Assembly (NCBI GenBank): GCA_945897185.1
Contig: CAMDFC010000014.1
Coordinates: 1-42,260, forward strand
From: Chitinophaga pinensis
GTDB taxonomy: Bacteria > Bacteroidota > Bacteroidia > Chitinophagales > Chitinophagaceae
Length of the DNA: 42,260 nucleotides
Reading direction: 5' to 3'
This document shows positions 32,675 through 40,538 of the stretch, piece by piece (the first letter of the stretch is position 1; each line of letters starts with the position of its first letter). Below the pieces are notes generated by a model. It was not told the origin of the DNA and made no database searches. It was given only the letters and a program-made list of their open reading frames with translations. Both the position numbers and the translations under genes were made by a program.

Positions 32675-34486
32675 ATGAACATTAGGAACATCGCCATCAT
32701 TGCCCACGTTGACCATGGTAAAACAACCCTGGTAGATAAGATTTTACATACCGCCAAGGTGTTTCGCGACAACCAAGATACTGGTGATTTGATCATGGAC
32801 AGTAACGATTTGGAACGCGAAAGGGGTATTACCATTTTCAGTAAAAACGCCTCTGTTACATATAATGATGTGAAAATCAATGTAATAGATACTCCGGGCC
32901 ACGCCGATTTTGGCGGGGAAGTGGAGAGGGTATTGAAAATGGCTGATGGGGTAATCCTGTTGGTGGATGCATTTGAAGGTCCAATGCCACAAACCCGTTT
33001 TGTGCTACAAAAAGCCCTTCAGCTCAACCTACTTCCTATTGTGGTTATCAATAAAGTGGACAAACCCAATTGCCGACCAGACGAAGTGCACGATGCCATT
33101 TTTGAGTTGTTTTTCAATTTGGATGCAACCGAAGACCAGTTGAATTTCCCTACTTTTTATGGTTCAGGGAAAAATGGTTGGTTCAACGACAGTTTAACAC
33201 AAACAGAAGACATCATCCCTTTAATGGATGGTATTATAAAGTATGTTCCAAAGCCAACAACCGCGGAAGGTACCTTGCAAATGCAGATTACATCGCTTGA
33301 TTATTCATCATTCTTGGGCCGTATTGCCATTGGTAAAATAGCAAGGAACACCATCAGGGAAAATCAGCCGATTTCATTGATGCAGGCGGATGGTACAATT
33401 AAGAGGCAGCGTGTAAAAGAATTGTATGTGTTTGAAGGAATGGGCAAGAGAAAAGTGACCGAAGTGCATGCAGGCGATTTATGTGCTGTAGTGGGTATTG
33501 AAGGGTTCAATATTGGTGATACGATTGCAGATTTTGAAAATCCGGAAGCATTGCCGGTAATCCACGTTGATGAACCAACCATGAGTATGTTGTTCAGCAT
33601 CAACAACTCTCCTTTCTTTGGAAGAGATGGAAAGTTTGTAACGAGCCGTCACTTGCGTGATCGTTTGATGAAAGAGACTGAAAAGAACTTGGCTTTGCGT
33701 GTTACAGAAACCGATAGTGCGGACAGCTTCTTGGTGTTTGGTCGCGGTATCCTACACTTGGGTGTATTGATTGAGACCATGAGAAGAGAGGGTTATGAAT
33801 TGACCATTGGTCAGCCTCAGGTATTGGTGAAAGAAATTGATGGAAAGAAATGTGAGCCTTATGAAATATTGGTGGTTGATGTACCTGAAGAATTTGCATC
33901 TAAGGCAATCGATTTGGTAAGCAGGAGAAAAGGGGAAATGACGGTGATGGAAACCAAGGGCGATATGCAACACATCGAATTTGAAATTCCGAGTCGTGGT
34001 TTAATCGGCTTACGTACCAACATGCTTACCAATACTGCTGGTGAGGCTGTTATGGCACACCGTTTTGTTGAATACAAGCCATGGAAGGGATCAATTCCTG
34101 GAAGAAACAATGGCGTATTGTTAGCCAAGGAAGGCGGATCTACCACAGCCTATTCTCTAGATAAATTACAAGACCGTGGGTTCTTCTTCGTAGATCCAGG
34201 TGATGAAGTGTACAAGGGGATGGTGATTGGAGAGAACAACAAACCCGGAGATTTGGTAGTAAATCCAAACGAAGGGAAAAAACTCACCAACATGCGTTCC
34301 AGTGGTACGGATGGTGCAGCCAGCATTGCACCTAGGAAATTGATGACCCTTGAAGAGTGTATGGAGTACATCCAACAAGATGAGTGTATTGAGGTAACAC
34401 CCAATTTCATTAGGATGCGTAAATTGATATTGGACGAAACAGAAAGAAACCGTCTCACCAAACAAATGAAGTCAGACACTGTTTAA
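32675..34486 (+). CDS. typA: Translational GTPase TypA/BipA
   Basis: A 603-aa ribosome-binding GTPase linked to 50S assembly and stress or cold growth. The G-domain motifs are AHVDHGKTTL (residues 10-19), RGITI, DTPGHADFGGEVERVL and NKVDKPN, followed by the BipA-specific C-terminal stretch PSRGLIGLRTNMLTNTAGEA, GVLLAKEGGSTTAYSL and EEC-type helices to the end. The frame is open seven codons upstream into the promoter, so the ATG at 32675 is chosen. It heads a four-gene run with gaps of 6, 20 and 11 bases. Confidence 0.96.
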   Translation: MNIRNIAIIAHVDHGKTTLVDKILHTAKVFRDNQDTGDLIMDSNDLERERGITIFSKNASVTYNDVKINVIDTPGHADFGGEVERVLKMADGVILLVDAFEGPMPQTRFVLQKALQLNLLPIVVINKVDKPNCRPDEVHDAIFELFFNLDATEDQLNFPTFYGSGKNGWFNDSLTQTEDIIPLMDGIIKYVPKPTTAEGTLQMQITSLDYSSFLGRIAIGKIARNTIRENQPISLMQADGTIKRQRVKELYVFEGMGKRKVTEVHAGDLCAVVGIEGFNIGDTIADFENPEALPVIHVDEPTMSMLFSINNSPFFGRDGKFVTSRHLRDRLMKETEKNLALRVTETDSADSFLVFGRGILHLGVLIETMRREGYELTIGQPQVLVKEIDGKKCEPYEILVVDVPEEFASKAIDLVSRRKGEMTVMETKGDMQHIEFEIPSRGLIGLRTNMLTNTAGEAVMAHRFVEYKPWKGSIPGRNNGVLLAKEGGSTTAYSLDKLQDRGFFFVDPGDEVYKGMVIGENNKPGDLVVNPNEGKKLTNMRSSGTDGAASIAPRKLMTLEECMEYIQQDECIEVTPNFIRMRKLILDETERNRLTKQMKSDTV

Positions 34487-34492
34487 TATACC

Positions 34493-34720
34493 ATGAGAAG
34501 GATTGCATACATCCTCATACTGTTTCTTTCTTTCACCTTTACCACCAAAGTAGAGGCCCAATGTTCTATTTGTACCAAAACGGCACAACAACTTGGGCAC
34601 AAGCCTGCTAAAGGGTTGAATAGCGGAATCATTTATTTAATGATTGCTCCTCTTGCTATTATAGGTATCGTCAGTTACAGGTGGATCAAGGGTGGAGCTG
34701 CTGATTCTGGTTCTGAATAG
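34493..34720 (+). CDS. Small exported membrane protein with CxxC
   Basis: A 75-aa protein: signal-like MRRIAYILILFLSFTFTTKV ending near VEAQ, then CSICTKTAQQLGHKPAKGLN, then a membrane helix (IIYLMIAPLAIIGIVSYRWI) and a short charged tail. The mature protein would be a tiny single-span protein with CSIC facing the periplasm, suggesting a metal, heme or thiol site. No family is recognised. It starts six bases after the typA stop and 20 before the next lipoprotein gene. Confidence 0.7.
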   Translation: MRRIAYILILFLSFTFTTKVEAQCSICTKTAQQLGHKPAKGLNSGIIYLMIAPLAIIGIVSYRWIKGGAADSGSE

Positions 34721-34740
34721 TTCATCTTCAACTTTCTTTC

Positions 34741-35532
34741 ATGAAAACTATAACGCTCAATACTATTCTTTTTTTTGTTCTTCTTTCTTTTCAGGCCTGT
34801 ACGGTAAATAATGTTAGAGAGGACGATGGAATTGGAGATGTTTTCGAAGCCAATAAGGTTACTGGAACCTTTGGTATGTTTGATAACAGCAGGGGCGACT
34901 TTACCATATACGACCTTGATCGTTTTAAAAAACCAGTATCACCAGCGCAAACCTTTCATCTCTTTCATACTTTAGTTGCCCTCCATACTGGTAAATTGGC
35001 AGACGACAGTTCGCAGGTGGTAGCAAATGATTCTACTGCACTTTCTTTGAGTATCTATCAGGTTTTCCGTAAAAATTCTGTACCCCATTTTCAAACTTTG
35101 TCTGCAATAATTGGCAAGGATACCTTGAAGTATTGGATGGACAGCGTGAAGTATGGCAACAAGAAAATTGGAAATGAGGTTACTCAGTTTTGGATGAATG
35201 ATAGTCTTACCATTTCTCCCGATGAGCAATTGGGATTGATTAAACGTTTATACTTTAGACAACATCCTTTTAGGGCAAGTGTACAAGAGCAGGTGAAAAA
35301 GATGATGCTTGTTGTGAACAATGCGCAATACCAGATGGCTTATCAGCTTGGCGTAGTTGTGCGTGGTGATAAAAAGCAAGCCTGGGTAGTAGGATGGATT
35401 GAAGAAAACAGACATGTTTATCCATTTGTGGTAAGCTATACCGCTGCATTGGATGCCGATACTGATGCAGTAGGAAAAAAGCTTTCTGAAGATATACTTG
35501 CTTATCTCGGCTTTTTTAAAGGTATCATGTAA
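34741..35532 (+). CDS. Degenerate class D beta-lactamase-like lipoprotein (pseudoenzyme)
   Basis: A 263-aa lipoprotein (LLSFQAC, Cys20). The order of motifs follows OXA-type enzymes: GTFGMFDNSRGDFTIYDLDR, then PVSPAQTFHLFHTLVALHTG where OXA has PASTFKxxxxLIALETG, then NSVPHFQTLSAIIG for the SxV region, YWMDSVKYGN for the conserved YGN, FWMNDSLTISPDEQLGLIKR, and AWVVGWIEENRHVYPFVVSY. The nucleophile Ser and carbamylated Lys of STFK are Gln70 and His73, and the KTG motif is LGVVVRG, so hydrolysis by the usual mechanism is not possible. A binding or structural role in the cell wall is inferred. It is intact and lies in the typA-ispG run. Confidence 0.8.
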   Translation: MKTITLNTILFFVLLSFQACTVNNVREDDGIGDVFEANKVTGTFGMFDNSRGDFTIYDLDRFKKPVSPAQTFHLFHTLVALHTGKLADDSSQVVANDSTALSLSIYQVFRKNSVPHFQTLSAIIGKDTLKYWMDSVKYGNKKIGNEVTQFWMNDSLTISPDEQLGLIKRLYFRQHPFRASVQEQVKKMMLVVNNAQYQMAYQLGVVVRGDKKQAWVVGWIEENRHVYPFVVSYTAALDADTDAVGKKLSEDILAYLGFFKGIM

Positions 35533-35543
35533 CTTAGTAGCAC

Positions 35544-37532
35544 ATGCAACTCTATACACCTTCGCTCACCAGTTACAAACGTTTACAAACATTGGAAGTA
35601 AAGGTGGGTGATTTATTGTTAGGCAATAACCATCCCATTCGCATACAGACCATGACCACAACAGACACGATGAATACCATCGCAACTGTTGAACAATCTA
35701 TTCGTTGTATAGAGGCAGGCGCAGAGTTGGTAAGGATTACGGCACCTTCAAAAACGGAAGCAGTCAATCTGCAAGTAATCAAAGAGGAACTGCGCAAACG
35801 TGGTTACAACACGCCCTTGGTTGCAGACATTCACTTTACACCCAATGCAGCTGAAATTGCTGCAAGGATTATTGAGAAGGTGCGTGTGAATCCAGGGAAC
35901 TATGCGGATAAAAAGAAATTTGATTTCATTGAATATACTGATGCCGCCTATCAAGAAGAGATAGAGCGTATTCGTGAGCGGTTCACACCCTTGGTAAAAA
36001 TTTGCAAAGAATACGGAACTGCTATGCGTATTGGAACCAACCATGGTTCACTCAGTGATAGAATCATGAGCAGGTATGGAGATAGTGCAATTGGTATGGT
36101 GGAAAGTGCGATGGAATTTTTACGCATAGCACGTGATGAAGCTTACCACAACATCGTATTAAGTATGAAGTCGAGCAACCCGCAAGTAATGGTGCAAGCC
36201 TATCGTTTGTTGGTGCAGACCATGAATACGGAGTTTGGTGTATGTTATCCATTGCATCTTGGTGTAACAGAAGCGGGTGATGGTGAAGATGGAAGAATAA
36301 AATCTGCCATCGGTATTGGTACTTTGTTGGAAGATGGCATTGGCGATACCATTCGCGTTTCACTAACAGAAGATCCGGAATTTGAAATTCCTGTTTGTAA
36401 GGATATCGTGAGTCGATACAATAATCGTGGAGCTTCTGCTGCATTACCAGCAATTGACAAGCTACCTTATTCTCCTTTTGAATATGCAAGAAGAAAATCT
36501 TTGGCTGTAGAAAATATTGGAGGCAAACAAGTGCCGGTAGTTGTGGCTGATTTAAGCAGTCGAGCTACAATTGTACCATCAGACTTACAAAGTATTGGAT
36601 ATACCTATGATGAGCCAACAGATAAATGGGCCATTGGAGATGCTGCGGCAGATTATGTATATACAGGAAGTACGCCAATTACATTTGCCTTACCTGGCAC
36701 TTTAAAAAATATTGTTCATGCTACTGCATGGAAGCAAAACAGTGAATCTGTATTTCCTATTTTTGATTTAGTAGATTTTGTTGGTGCGACTGTTAAAAGT
36801 GATCGTATTAATTTTGTGATGGTGGATGCATATAGTGAGCAACAGGGAGCTGTATCACTTGATTTGGTGCAGCAAGCTGCAAGCGACAAGACAGTCGTTT
36901 TTTGTGTAAGCAGTCAGAATGCAAATGCCATGCAAAGTGTAAGAAGGTTGTTGGTTGATTTAGCTGAGTTGGGAATTAACCAGCCTATCATACTTGTGAC
37001 AGACAGCAGCATGCAAACACCAGATGAGCATTTGATACATTTTGCTACCGAGACAGGCGCGTTGTTGTTGGAAGGATTGGGTGATGGAATTTGTTTGGGC
37101 TATCGTGGCGAAGTGAAATTAGAAAACCCGCAAGTGAAGGGACGAACTTATCTTCCGGTGAAAGACATTTATCAGTTTACAAACAATACTGCATTTAGTA
37201 TTCTTCAAGCAACAAGAACACGTATATCTAAAACGGAATACATTAGTTGTCCGAGTTGCGGAAGAACTTTATTTGATCTACAAGAAACAACTGCTAAAAT
37301 CCGTTCGGTGACCAATCACCTCAAAGGCGTAAAGATCGCCATCATGGGATGTATTGTTAACGGACCCGGTGAAATGGCTGATGCCGATTTCGGCTATGTA
37401 GGAAGCGGTCCGGGTAAAATTACTTTATACCGCAGCAAAGATGTGGTGAAGAAGAACGTTGACAGTGAAGTAGCTGTTGATGAACTCATCAACTTGCTGA
37501 AAGAAAGTGGTGCTTGGATTGAGCCGGCATAG
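35544..37532 (+). CDS. ispG: 4-hydroxy-3-methylbut-2-enyl diphosphate synthase, long form
   Basis: The [4Fe-4S] enzyme of the MEP isoprenoid pathway, reducing MEcPP to HMBPP. At 662 aa it is the three-domain form found in Bacteroidota, Chlamydia and plants. The TIM barrel is at the start (HPIRIQTMTTTDTMN, LVADIHFTPNAAE, VRVNPGNYADKKKFD, GTNHGSLSDR, HLGVTEAGDGEDGRIKSA), an inserted domain runs from about residue 300 to 550, and the cluster domain is at the end (CPSCGRTLFDLQ, GCIVNGPGEMADADFGYVG). It starts 11 bases after the preceding stop and is the last gene of its run. Confidence 0.95.
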   Translation: MQLYTPSLTSYKRLQTLEVKVGDLLLGNNHPIRIQTMTTTDTMNTIATVEQSIRCIEAGAELVRITAPSKTEAVNLQVIKEELRKRGYNTPLVADIHFTPNAAEIAARIIEKVRVNPGNYADKKKFDFIEYTDAAYQEEIERIRERFTPLVKICKEYGTAMRIGTNHGSLSDRIMSRYGDSAIGMVESAMEFLRIARDEAYHNIVLSMKSSNPQVMVQAYRLLVQTMNTEFGVCYPLHLGVTEAGDGEDGRIKSAIGIGTLLEDGIGDTIRVSLTEDPEFEIPVCKDIVSRYNNRGASAALPAIDKLPYSPFEYARRKSLAVENIGGKQVPVVVADLSSRATIVPSDLQSIGYTYDEPTDKWAIGDAAADYVYTGSTPITFALPGTLKNIVHATAWKQNSESVFPIFDLVDFVGATVKSDRINFVMVDAYSEQQGAVSLDLVQQAASDKTVVFCVSSQNANAMQSVRRLLVDLAELGINQPIILVTDSSMQTPDEHLIHFATETGALLLEGLGDGICLGYRGEVKLENPQVKGRTYLPVKDIYQFTNNTAFSILQATRTRISKTEYISCPSCGRTLFDLQETTAKIRSVTNHLKGVKIAIMGCIVNGPGEMADADFGYVGSGPGKITLYRSKDVVKKNVDSEVAVDELINLLKESGAWIEPA

Positions 37533-37542
37533 ATCCATAAAT

Positions 37543-37571
37543 TGTGACATCTAACCTTTTTTGTATATTTG
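37543..37571 (+). promoter_or_regulatory. Complete promoter, nearly leaderless
   Basis: TTG (37543-37545), an 18-base spacer and TATATTTG (37564-37571) match the Bacteroidota -33/-7 pattern. The ATG at 37576 is only four bases after the box, so transcription would start at or within the first codons. Confidence 0.6.
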
Positions 37572-37575
37572 AATT

Positions 37576-37773
37576 ATGAAAGCGCTAGTCATTACCCCGA
37601 AAAACGCTAACGAATTAAAATTCGTTGCTGACCTCTTAAAAAAATTGGGGGTTAGTACTTCTACTTTGTCCGAGAATGAACTTGAAGATTTAGGAATGTC
37701 AAAACAAATGCGGGGCATTGATAAATCCAAAAAAGCAAGCCGTGCTGAAATCATGAAAAAGCTGACTGCTTAA
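37576..37773 (+). CDS. Small DUF2683/antitoxin-like protein without partner
   Basis: A 65-aa charged protein starting MKALVITPKNANELKFVADL, continuing LKKLGVSTSTLSENELEDLG and ending in a basic stretch with RAEIMKKLTA. The N-terminal strand plus helix is typical of short Bacteroidota proteins annotated as DUF2683 or antitoxin-like and normally followed by a RelE/ParE-type toxin. No toxin gene follows; the next gene is a convergent DUF2490 gene eight bases away. It has its own promoter. The antitoxin role is inference. Confidence 0.65.
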   Translation: MKALVITPKNANELKFVADLLKKLGVSTSTLSENELEDLGMSKQMRGIDKSKKASRAEIMKKLTA

Positions 37774-37781
37774 GTATTAGT

Positions 37782-38561
37782 TTATTTCTTTGTTGTGAAG
37801 TCAAAATTAAAATTAGCATTTAAAATTATTCCGTTGTTGTATTGAAATACATTCCTATTATTTACCTCACGTCCAAGTTGTAGCGTCTGGTTTAAATAAC
37901 CTGTTTCTATTCTTATTGTTGGACTAAATCTGTAGCCAAGCACAATCCCAACTCTATTTTGGTCAAAAATATTTTCATTCACATTGCGTCCAAATCCAAT
38001 AAAAATTTCATCGTAAATAGCGAAGTATGGCGTTTTGTCTTTTATTTCCTTACCCCTCAATGGTATTTGTGAACGAAACATATATCTAAATCTATTCAAT
38101 AACGGAAACTCATCTTCATTTTTCAGATTAGCGTTTGAATACCGTCCTACCCATCTTTGTTCAAGCATAAAGCGGTGAGAAAAATCAACAATTGAAACTT
38201 TATCCGTTATGGTTGCCATTTGAAATAAGCGATGTTCGGTAAAATCTTTTCCCATTCCGTTTATAGGGATTTCTCCATAAGGAAATGTTTCTATCCAAGC
38301 ATATCCAAGTCTAAATTGTATTTTCGGGTTCAGCTGATAATTTACACCAACACGTAATAAACCCTGTTGCGGTTCTGTAATTATTTCATTTCTACGAAAT
38401 TGGTATTCTGTGTGAATACCAAACTTTTTAGCGACTTTAAATGTTCCAAAATAGTTATACCATCCAATAGAATTATAATTATTCAACCTCGTATTTTGAG
38501 CATGTATTGAGTTAGATGCAAAGATGGTAATCAATAAAAAAGTAAATGCTATTTTTCTCAT
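37782..38561 (-). CDS. DUF2490 family outer-membrane protein
   Basis: A 259-aa exported protein with signal MRKIAFTFLLITIFASNSIH and cut near AQN. The DUF2490 pattern is clear: GIHTEYQFRRNEIITEPQQG, LLRVGVNYQLNPKIQFRLGY, DFSHRFMLEQRW, FRYMFRSQIPL, FAIYDEIFIGFGRN, FDQNRVGIVLGYRFSP and IETGYLNQTLQ. It is a predicted beta-barrel of unknown function. It lies downstream of an NTF2-like lipoprotein gene in the same direction, but a terminator hairpin stands between them. Confidence 0.9.
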   Translation of the reverse strand: MRKIAFTFLLITIFASNSIHAQNTRLNNYNSIGWYNYFGTFKVAKKFGIHTEYQFRRNEIITEPQQGLLRVGVNYQLNPKIQFRLGYAWIETFPYGEIPINGMGKDFTEHRLFQMATITDKVSIVDFSHRFMLEQRWVGRYSNANLKNEDEFPLLNRFRYMFRSQIPLRGKEIKDKTPYFAIYDEIFIGFGRNVNENIFDQNRVGIVLGYRFSPTIRIETGYLNQTLQLGREVNNRNVFQYNNGIILNANFNFDFTTKK

Positions 38562-38568
38562 AGGGTTT

Positions 38569-38600
38569 AAAAAAATAGGGTTGGGCAGTAGCCCAACCCA
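38569..38600 (-). terminator. Terminator/attenuator between two leftward genes
   Basis: Read leftward, GGGTTGGGC pairs with GCCCAACCC (38592-38600 with 38579-38587) over a four-base loop, then TATTTTTTT. It lies eight bases after the NTF2-like stop and its T-tract ends about eight bases before the DUF2490 start codon, so it may act as an attenuator rather than a full stop. Confidence 0.82.
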
Positions 38601-38608
38601 TTCTTAAT

Positions 38609-39256
38609 TTATTTTGTTGTTGGTGAAAATGGCAGAGCAGATTTATGAACTATAATTTTCAATTTCCCGTCTTTACCTTTTCTAAAAACCCAAGTTTTAT
38701 CAACCATTACTTCCTGTCCGTCTTTACCTGTTACCCAAACATTACCCATTGTGATTGCAATAGAACCATAGATTTGAATGCCTTCATTTTCATTTCCTGC
38801 GTTGGAATATCGAGCACTAACCCAGGGAGCAAGTGCAAAACCTTTGTCATTAGGATAATCAGGATCGCCACCGACAAAATAGGCCAGTGCTCCCTTTTTA
38901 TCGTTTCTAAATGTTTGGTCGCCAAATGCCAATGTGGGCTTGAAGAAAACTTTACCGCTATCATAATTATAGGCAGAAGACAGCACTTCATTGGCAAAGG
39001 CAGTATAGTCACCACCTTCTTCTTTTATTTTACCAATTTTTACCAAAGCATCGCACCAAGCCTGTTGGGCTGCATTCACTTCATCATAAGTTATGATTGT
39101 TTGAGCACCTTCTTCTACATAATCTAATCCCAAATCATCAATAACTTTTTGTACACTTTCGTTTGTTTGCGGAACTGCCTCTTTAGCTGTTTCTTGGTTG
39201 CATGAGTTTACCATACCTGCTATTAAAAGCAGACCCAAAATCATTTTTGTGTTCAT
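38609..39256 (-). CDS. NTF2-like (SnoaL/DUF4440-type) lipoprotein
   Basis: A 215-aa lipoprotein with leader MNTKMILGLLLIAGMVNSC (Cys19). The mature part has an NTF2/SnoaL-like layout: a helical start with AAQQAWCDALVKIGKIKEEG, then SAYNYDSGKVFFKPTLAFGD and LAPWVSARYSNAGNENEGIQ, and the closing strands AITMGNVWVTGKDGQEVMVD and TWVFRKGKDGKLKIIVHKSA. The end strongly recalls Bacteroidota proteins sometimes mislabelled phosphoribosyl-AMP cyclohydrolase. No catalytic residues are evident; the ligand is unknown. It is upstream of the DUF2490 gene. Confidence 0.8.
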   Translation of the reverse strand: MNTKMILGLLLIAGMVNSCNQETAKEAVPQTNESVQKVIDDLGLDYVEEGAQTIITYDEVNAAQQAWCDALVKIGKIKEEGGDYTAFANEVLSSAYNYDSGKVFFKPTLAFGDQTFRNDKKGALAYFVGGDPDYPNDKGFALAPWVSARYSNAGNENEGIQIYGSIAITMGNVWVTGKDGQEVMVDKTWVFRKGKDGKLKIIVHKSALPFSPTTK

Positions 39257-39661
39257 TTTTCAATTTTTATTTGTCTACTTTTTTTAAACGGTGTTCGACT
39301 TGTCCGTGTGTTTCATGGAAAAACTTTGATATATCCTATTATAAGCATATTCAATATGTCGTATCAATATATGAATTTAATAAAAAAGTAATTTCGAATA
39401 TTTTTTATGTTATATTTTTTTATCTGCGCAGGGTTGAGTTATAATTTTCGGATCTGTCTGTACACAAGGTATTCTTCGATATCAGGTAAACTGCCCTAAG
39501 GCTTATGCACCAGCACTTGTATGGTGTTCTCGGTCAAATTTACACTTATGATAGCAACATATTCATAGGGGATACTGAATGACAGTGCTTATACTTGGAA
39601 GTATGTTGTGATAAATTATCATTTATTCTGCTTGTCTTCGTTTAATTTAGCATATCATATT
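39257..39661. other. Long intergenic region with a possible gene remnant
   Basis: The first half (39257-39420) is very AT-rich and would hold the promoter of the leftward lipoprotein gene. On the minus strand, 39588 to 39439 reads as SIPYEYVAIISVNLTENTIQ, then VLVHKP, a TAG, GSLPDIEEYLVYRQIRKL and a stop, about 50 codons with one in-frame stop. This looks like the tail of a decayed gene but is too short to identify and could be chance. Nothing else was recognised. Confidence 0.35.
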
Positions 39662-40537
39662 ATGTTATCCATCATCATCGTTAACTATCGTTCTTGGAAA
39701 AGGTTATCAGCCTGCCTGAATAGTATTGCTCAACAGGGCTATGATGATGTTGAAACGATTGTAGTCGATAATTTTTCCAATGATGACGAAGGCGAAACTT
39801 TTGCTGCGCAGTTTCCACATGTAAAGTTCATTATGCAAAACATAAATGGTGGATTTGCGCAAGCTTGTAATAAAGGTGCTGAACATGCAAGTGGTGATTG
39901 GTTCTTGTTTTTAAATCCAGATACAGTATTGGATAAGCCTGTATTGAAACCACTGCTTGAGAAAGTTGGTCAAGCACCTGATTGGAAATTAGTGGGCATA
40001 AGACAATTCAATGACGCTGGCAAGGATACCCATCCGCATGGCATCTTTTTAAAATGGTGGAATGTATGGCCGCCATTCAGGTCATTAGAAAGACTTTTCA
40101 AAGGGGCACAATATTCAAAAGAATATTTCAGTACGGCTCCAGATACTTACCCCGATTGGATTTCAGGTGCCTTTGTGTTGATCAGGAAAAATGATTTTAA
40201 TGGACTGGGTGGATGGGATGAAAGATTTTGGATGTATTATGAGGATATGGATTTGTCTAAACGTGCTGCCGATAAAGGATGGAAGAGAGTAATGTACAAC
40301 GAACTCACTTGCATCCATTCACATGGTGGTTCATCGAGAATCAACCATGATATAAAAGCGTTGACAAAATCAACAGTAATTAAATCAGCTTATTTGTACA
40401 TCAACAAATACATGACTGGTTTAGGCAAGTGGATTGCTGCAGCTACATTGTATAAGATTACGATAATCGACTTATTATTATCTGCTCCATTTTCATCCAC
40501 CAAACGAAAAATGATTCGTTTCTTTTTGAAAGGATGA
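39662..40537 (+). CDS. Glycosyltransferase family 2 (rhamnosyltransferase-like)
   Basis: A 291-aa GT-A fold enzyme with start at 39662 (MLSIIIVNYRSWKRLSACL); the frame is open 18 codons further but that part is unlike the family. Motifs are ETIVVDNFSNDDEG, NGGFAQACNKG, FLFNPDTVLDKP (the metal/sugar site in the DxD position), WISGAFVLIRKNDF and WDERFWMYYEDMDLSKRA (acceptor/base region), followed by CIHSHGGSS. This is the WcaA/RfbN-type group that adds rhamnose or other sugars to surface polysaccharide. It stands alone, convergent with kbl with a one-base gap. Confidence 0.9.
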   Translation: MLSIIIVNYRSWKRLSACLNSIAQQGYDDVETIVVDNFSNDDEGETFAAQFPHVKFIMQNINGGFAQACNKGAEHASGDWFLFLNPDTVLDKPVLKPLLEKVGQAPDWKLVGIRQFNDAGKDTHPHGIFLKWWNVWPPFRSLERLFKGAQYSKEYFSTAPDTYPDWISGAFVLIRKNDFNGLGGWDERFWMYYEDMDLSKRAADKGWKRVMYNELTCIHSHGGSSRINHDIKALTKSTVIKSAYLYINKYMTGLGKWIAAATLYKITIIDLLLSAPFSSTKRKMIRFFLKG

Positions 40538-40538
40538 A

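Noticed and set aside
34741-35532. Active OXA-type beta-lactamase or resistance gene
   Set aside because: The nucleophile Ser, the Lys and the KTG motif are all replaced, so the classical mechanism is not available.
38645-39127. 160-codon rightward frame opposite the NTF2-like lipoprotein gene
   Set aside because: The leftward gene has a lipoprotein leader and family-like closing strands; the rightward frame is Cys/Phe/Ile-rich without domain or start context.
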